From the NCBI RefSeq assembly GCF_000016825.1, contig NC_009513.1, forward strand, positions 955,001 through 1,019,000: a stretch of DNA of 64,000 bases, in the 5' to 3' direction. Within the stretch, counting starts at the first letter, position 1, and each line of letters begins with the position of its first letter. Of the stretch, positions 61,175 to 64,000 are shown in pieces. A model generated the notes under the pieces. The model made no database searches, was not told where the DNA came from, and saw nothing but the letters and a program-made list of their open reading frames with translations. Position numbers and translations under genes: made by a program. This DNA is from Limosilactobacillus reuteri subsp. reuteri. GTDB taxonomy: Bacteria; Bacillota; Bacilli; Lactobacillales; Lactobacillaceae.

Positions 61175-62950
61175 ATGAATCTGCATCCTGATTACCTCTT
61201 AAATGAAGTTAATGAACCAAGCGATATTAAGGACATGTCACTTGACGAATTAAAACAATTAGCAACAGAAATGCGTCAACTTGTTCTTGAACGCGACGCA
61301 AAAATCGGTGGACACGTGGGCCCTAACCTTGGCGTAATGGAGCTAACGATTGCTTTTCACTATGTCTTTGATTCGCCCCACGATAAAGTTATTTGGGATG
61401 TTTCACACCAGAGTTATGCCCATAAAATGCTGACAGGCCGGAAATTAAGTTTTCTCGATCCTGATCATTATGAAGATATTACTGGATTTACGTCACCAGA
61501 AGAAAGCGCTCATGACTTTTTTGAGATCGGTCATACTTCAACGTCAATCTCCCTTGCAGTGGGGATGGCTCAAGCGCGTGATTTGATGAAGCCGCAATCA
61601 CATAATAACGTTATGGCAGTAATTGGGGATGGATCCTTAAGTGGCGGATTAGCTTTTGAAGGATTAAACAATGCTGCTAAGCTTAATTCTAACTTGATTA
61701 TTCTCGTTAATGATAATCAAATGTCAATTGATGAGAACCAGGGTGGTTTATACAAAGGGCTAAAAGAACTCCGAGATACTAACGGTGAATCTCCCAATAA
61801 TATTTTTAAGTTTATGGGTCTCGATTACAAGTACGTTGCAGACGGCAATGACTTGCAGACGATGATCGACACTTTTAAGGAAATCAAGGATATTGACCAT
61901 CCAATCGTCCTTCATGTTAACACCTTAAAAGGGAAGGGTTATGAGCCTGCTGTTGAAGAAAAGATGAAGTATCATTGGCGCACTCCATTTGACCTAAAGA
62001 CTGGTGAAGATAAGGTTAAAGCAAGTGGAGAATCGTATAGCGATGCTGTCCTTGCTGAATTAGATAAGCAAATTGCAGCGGATAAGCCAGTTGTTGCTAT
62101 TAATGCTGGAATTCCTGGTGCGTTTGATCTTGGTAAATTTAAGGCTAAGCACCCGGATCGTTATTATGATGTTGGGATTGCTGAACAGGATTCAATTACG
62201 ACTGCGGTTGCAATGGCGCAAGCAGGTGCACGCCCTGTTGTGTTTCAAAATAGTACTTTCCTTCAACGAGCATATGATCAATTGATTCATGATATGGCAT
62301 TAAATGATGCTCCGGTTGTAATGATTGTGCGAGGCGGGTCAATTTCAGAAAGTTCTGCTACTCATCAAGGAACATTTGATATTTCAATGATTAGTGATTT
62401 GCCAAACATTGAATATTTAGCACCAACAAACGTCGAAGAAATGATTTCGATGTTACGGTGGGCAATTAATCAAACTGATGAACCAGTAGTAATTCGTCAA
62501 CCAGAAAAGCCCCTTCTTCATGGAACACCAACACAAGATGACTACAGTACGATCAAGTACGATATTGCTCATCGCGGAAGTGAAGTTGCAATCATGGCAG
62601 TTGGTGACTTCTGGGAACTTGGTGAAAAGGTAAGAAAGGAACTTCAAGACAAGCTTAATATTGATGCTACATTGATCAATCCAAAGTCGGTAACTGGAAT
62701 CGATTCTGATGTCCTTCACCACCTAGCAGAAAATCACGATGTAGTTGTTACACTAGAGGATGGGGTCCTTAGTGGGGGCTTCGGGGAAACAATTGCTCGT
62801 TACTATGGGCCAAAGGGAATGAAAGTTTTGAACTTTGGAGCACCACGGGAATTTGCGGATAATGTTCCTACCGAAGTACTATATGAATGGTATCACTTAA
62901 CCCCTAAACAAATTGTGGATGATATTGAGCAGGTTATCCATTCACTATAA
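61175..62950 (+). CDS. dxs: 1-deoxy-D-xylulose-5-phosphate synthase-like thiamine-dependent enzyme
   Basis: 591-residue TPP enzyme that would join pyruvate and glyceraldehyde 3-phosphate to DXP. N-terminal DVSHQSYAHKMLTGRK and GHTSTSISLAVGMA (catalytic and TPP His), the TPP/Mg motif GDGSLSGGLAFEGLNNAAKL (about 150-170), a transketolase-like pyrimidine domain (VGIAEQDSITTAVAMA) and a C-terminal transketolase domain. Slightly shorter than classic DXS (about 620). Since the window has a full mevalonate operon, DXP would serve thiamine or pyridoxal synthesis, or the enzyme may do another transketolase-like reaction. RBS AAGGAGTGG. Confidence 0.85.
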   Translation: MNLHPDYLLNEVNEPSDIKDMSLDELKQLATEMRQLVLERDAKIGGHVGPNLGVMELTIAFHYVFDSPHDKVIWDVSHQSYAHKMLTGRKLSFLDPDHYEDITGFTSPEESAHDFFEIGHTSTSISLAVGMAQARDLMKPQSHNNVMAVIGDGSLSGGLAFEGLNNAAKLNSNLIILVNDNQMSIDENQGGLYKGLKELRDTNGESPNNIFKFMGLDYKYVADGNDLQTMIDTFKEIKDIDHPIVLHVNTLKGKGYEPAVEEKMKYHWRTPFDLKTGEDKVKASGESYSDAVLAELDKQIAADKPVVAINAGIPGAFDLGKFKAKHPDRYYDVGIAEQDSITTAVAMAQAGARPVVFQNSTFLQRAYDQLIHDMALNDAPVVMIVRGGSISESSATHQGTFDISMISDLPNIEYLAPTNVEEMISMLRWAINQTDEPVVIRQPEKPLLHGTPTQDDYSTIKYDIAHRGSEVAIMAVGDFWELGEKVRKELQDKLNIDATLINPKSVTGIDSDVLHHLAENHDVVVTLEDGVLSGGFGETIARYYGPKGMKVLNFGAPREFADNVPTEVLYEWYHLTPKQIVDDIEQVIHSL

Positions 62951-62958
62951 GTTAACAG

Positions 62959-63003
62959 AGCTATCATCGCAGGTAAGGATTACTTGTAGATGATAGCTTT
63001 TTT
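62959..63003 (+). terminator. Terminator after dxs
   Basis: AGCTATCATC pairs with GATGATAGCT, enclosing CAGGTAA/TTACTTG, followed by six T. Confidence 0.93.
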
Positions 63004-63076
63004 CGATTTAAAAAATGCGAATTGCTTCTTTTTACGTATATATATTAAAGAGTATATAAAAGAGGAGCGAGATAAT

Positions 63077-63895
63077 ATGAACCATTTAAACCACCTTCAT
63101 GTATTGCGAAACACTTGCTTAGTAGGCTTAACGACAGCGTCAACGATCCTTTCGCTGTCGTTAAATATTCCACCAGTTTTAGCTGCAACTCAAGAGCCAA
63201 TTACGCATCCCGTATCTAACACAAATAATCAGAAAGAACGTGTCCAAATCAAACGTGTAATTTATTTTCATCTCTTAAATGAAGTTAAAAAAGTGGAACA
63301 AGTGTCTTATGCTCACCGTGAAGTACCGAATGATTCAACCAAAAAGGCAAATTGGATTATTGAACCTTTTGAAGAAGTTAATATCCCTGAGCAAGCTGGT
63401 TTTAGACCATCAATGGATAAGATTCCAACTGTTACAGAAATAGAAGATCTATCGCAATTAAAAAATACGATAAATGTTTATTATCAGCCCCTCAATAAAG
63501 ATGAAGGGCCAAAAAAGGACAGCAAAGAGAATACGTTAGCAGAAAAGACTAGGGGTGAGCAAGTAAAGGAGAATAAAAAAGAGGAAAAACAAGATTCGCA
63601 GGATAATTACCCCGTGGTAGAAGATCTGGGGGATGATAATCAGGTCACGGAAAATTATGGGGAGGTAAATAATACAAGAAAGCAGCAAAATTTGCATCAA
63701 CGGGTAACAGGGATTAATAATCGACTAAATCGTTCACATCGGGACTCACGTAAAAACGATAACTCTGACCAACAAATACTTCCACAGACGGGAAATGAGA
63801 CCGATAATTTAACGACTTTTCTTGGTTTGGGGATAACGGTAATGGTCGCGGGGATGAGTCTTTTTTCGTTAAAGAAAGCGCACAAAAATAAATAA
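63077..63895 (+). CDS. LPXTG-anchored cell surface protein
   Basis: 272-residue precursor of a sortase substrate. The N-terminal signal peptide (hydrophobic core LVGLTTASTILSLSLNIPPV, cleavage after VLAA), a soluble domain (about 37-145), a highly charged Lys/Glu/Asp-rich stalk (about 145-215), then LPQTGNETD, a membrane helix (TTFLGLGITVMVAGMSLFSL) and a KKAHKNK tail. No known adhesin domain recognised. ATG at 63077 follows AGAGGAGCGAG; the upstream in-frame extension runs back into the dxs terminator. Confidence 0.88.
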   Translation: MNHLNHLHVLRNTCLVGLTTASTILSLSLNIPPVLAATQEPITHPVSNTNNQKERVQIKRVIYFHLLNEVKKVEQVSYAHREVPNDSTKKANWIIEPFEEVNIPEQAGFRPSMDKIPTVTEIEDLSQLKNTINVYYQPLNKDEGPKKDSKENTLAEKTRGEQVKENKKEEKQDSQDNYPVVEDLGDDNQVTENYGEVNNTRKQQNLHQRVTGINNRLNRSHRDSRKNDNSDQQILPQTGNETDNLTTFLGLGITVMVAGMSLFSLKKAHKNK

Positions 63896-63919
63896 AACAA
63901 AAAAACTTGATAAAAGGAC

Positions 63920-63948
63920 TTGCATTTTTAATTTTCTAATAGTATTCT
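63920..63948 (+). promoter_or_regulatory. Promoter of the gene at the right edge
   Basis: TTGCAT (63920-63925), 17-base spacer, TATTCT (63943-63948). Confidence 0.6.
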
Positions 63949-63981
63949 AATGTTATTGAAAAACGAATGGAGGAAACTAAA

Positions 63982-64000
63982 ATGCAAATTTACAATAAAT
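63982..64000 (+). CDS. Start of an unidentified gene, cut by the window edge
   Basis: ATG at 63982 with GGAGG at 63969-63973 and a promoter upstream; only MQIYNK is visible, too little to identify. Confidence 0.55.

Noticed and set aside
1-64000. tRNA, rRNA, CRISPR or prophage sequences
   Set aside because: No tRNA cloverleaf, rRNA core, regular spacer-repeat array or phage structural gene was seen.

Overview
The window looks like the chromosome of a low-GC, heterofermentative lactic acid bacterium, most probably Limosilactobacillus reuteri or a close relative. The pointers are the mevalonate (not MEP) isoprenoid operon, an LPXTG-anchored protein, a type B RNase P RNA, strong AGGAGG-type ribosome binding sites and housekeeping synteny shared with Bacillus. 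This species call rests on recall of family traits, not on a search. There are no rRNA or tRNA genes, no CRISPR array and no prophage.

Layout. 1-7.8 kb: the start of a HAD phosphatase (cut by the window edge), rsmF, an SPFH membrane protein, the lytS-lytR two-component system, lrgA-lrgB and an L-lactate dehydrogenase. These suggest a pyruvate/lactate module. 7.8-12.2 kb: a sugar locus with a frameshifted ROK fructokinase, a LacI-family repressor and a GH36 alpha-galactosidase, with four copies of one palindromic operator. 12.3-17.1 kb: a YagU-like protein and the mevalonate operon mvk-mvaD-mvaK2-fni on the minus strand. 17.3-29.1 kb: a Bacillus-like block of dinG, ypmB/tseB, dnaD, a DMT transporter, pbp1A-recU, ypsA, gpsB, rnpB, nrdI and ypsC. 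29.2-31.4 kb: an RNase H-like gene, an EbsA-like gene, lspA and rluD.

31.5-35.1 kb holds the most unusual genes: an intact, overlapping carA-carB pair whose products have lost the catalytic residues of carbamoyl-phosphate synthase and most of the second ATP-grasp half. It is followed by a 151-bp structured repeat, whose second copy at 45.5 kb carries compensatory base-pair changes, and by rqcH. 37-41.8 kb: degV with a coupled membrane protein, an HD hydrolase, a GT8 glycosyltransferase, a secreted alpha/beta hydrolase and a GNAT enzyme. 41.8-43.7 kb is a group II intron of the terminator-targeting C class, lying beside the bidirectional terminator of two convergent genes.

43.8-56.5 kb: PFL/ACT genes, an aldo-keto reductase, LysR with a divergent flavodoxin, a cupin gene broken by a nonsense codon, a UPF0756 membrane protein, a 14-TM type MFS exporter, an orphan CopY with its cop box, a CorC/HlyC protein, an AarF kinase, a YdcF protein, a VOC protein and a pair of FluC fluoride channels. 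56.5-64 kb: a short UvrA paralogue, a DUF2075 ATPase coupled to a TVP38 protein, dxs (unexpected beside a full mevalonate operon), an LPXTG surface protein and the first codons of another gene.

Most genes are tightly packed and bounded by clear rho-independent hairpins. The accessory signals are few: two broken genes, one retroelement, two classes of palindromic repeat and the pseudoenzyme pair.
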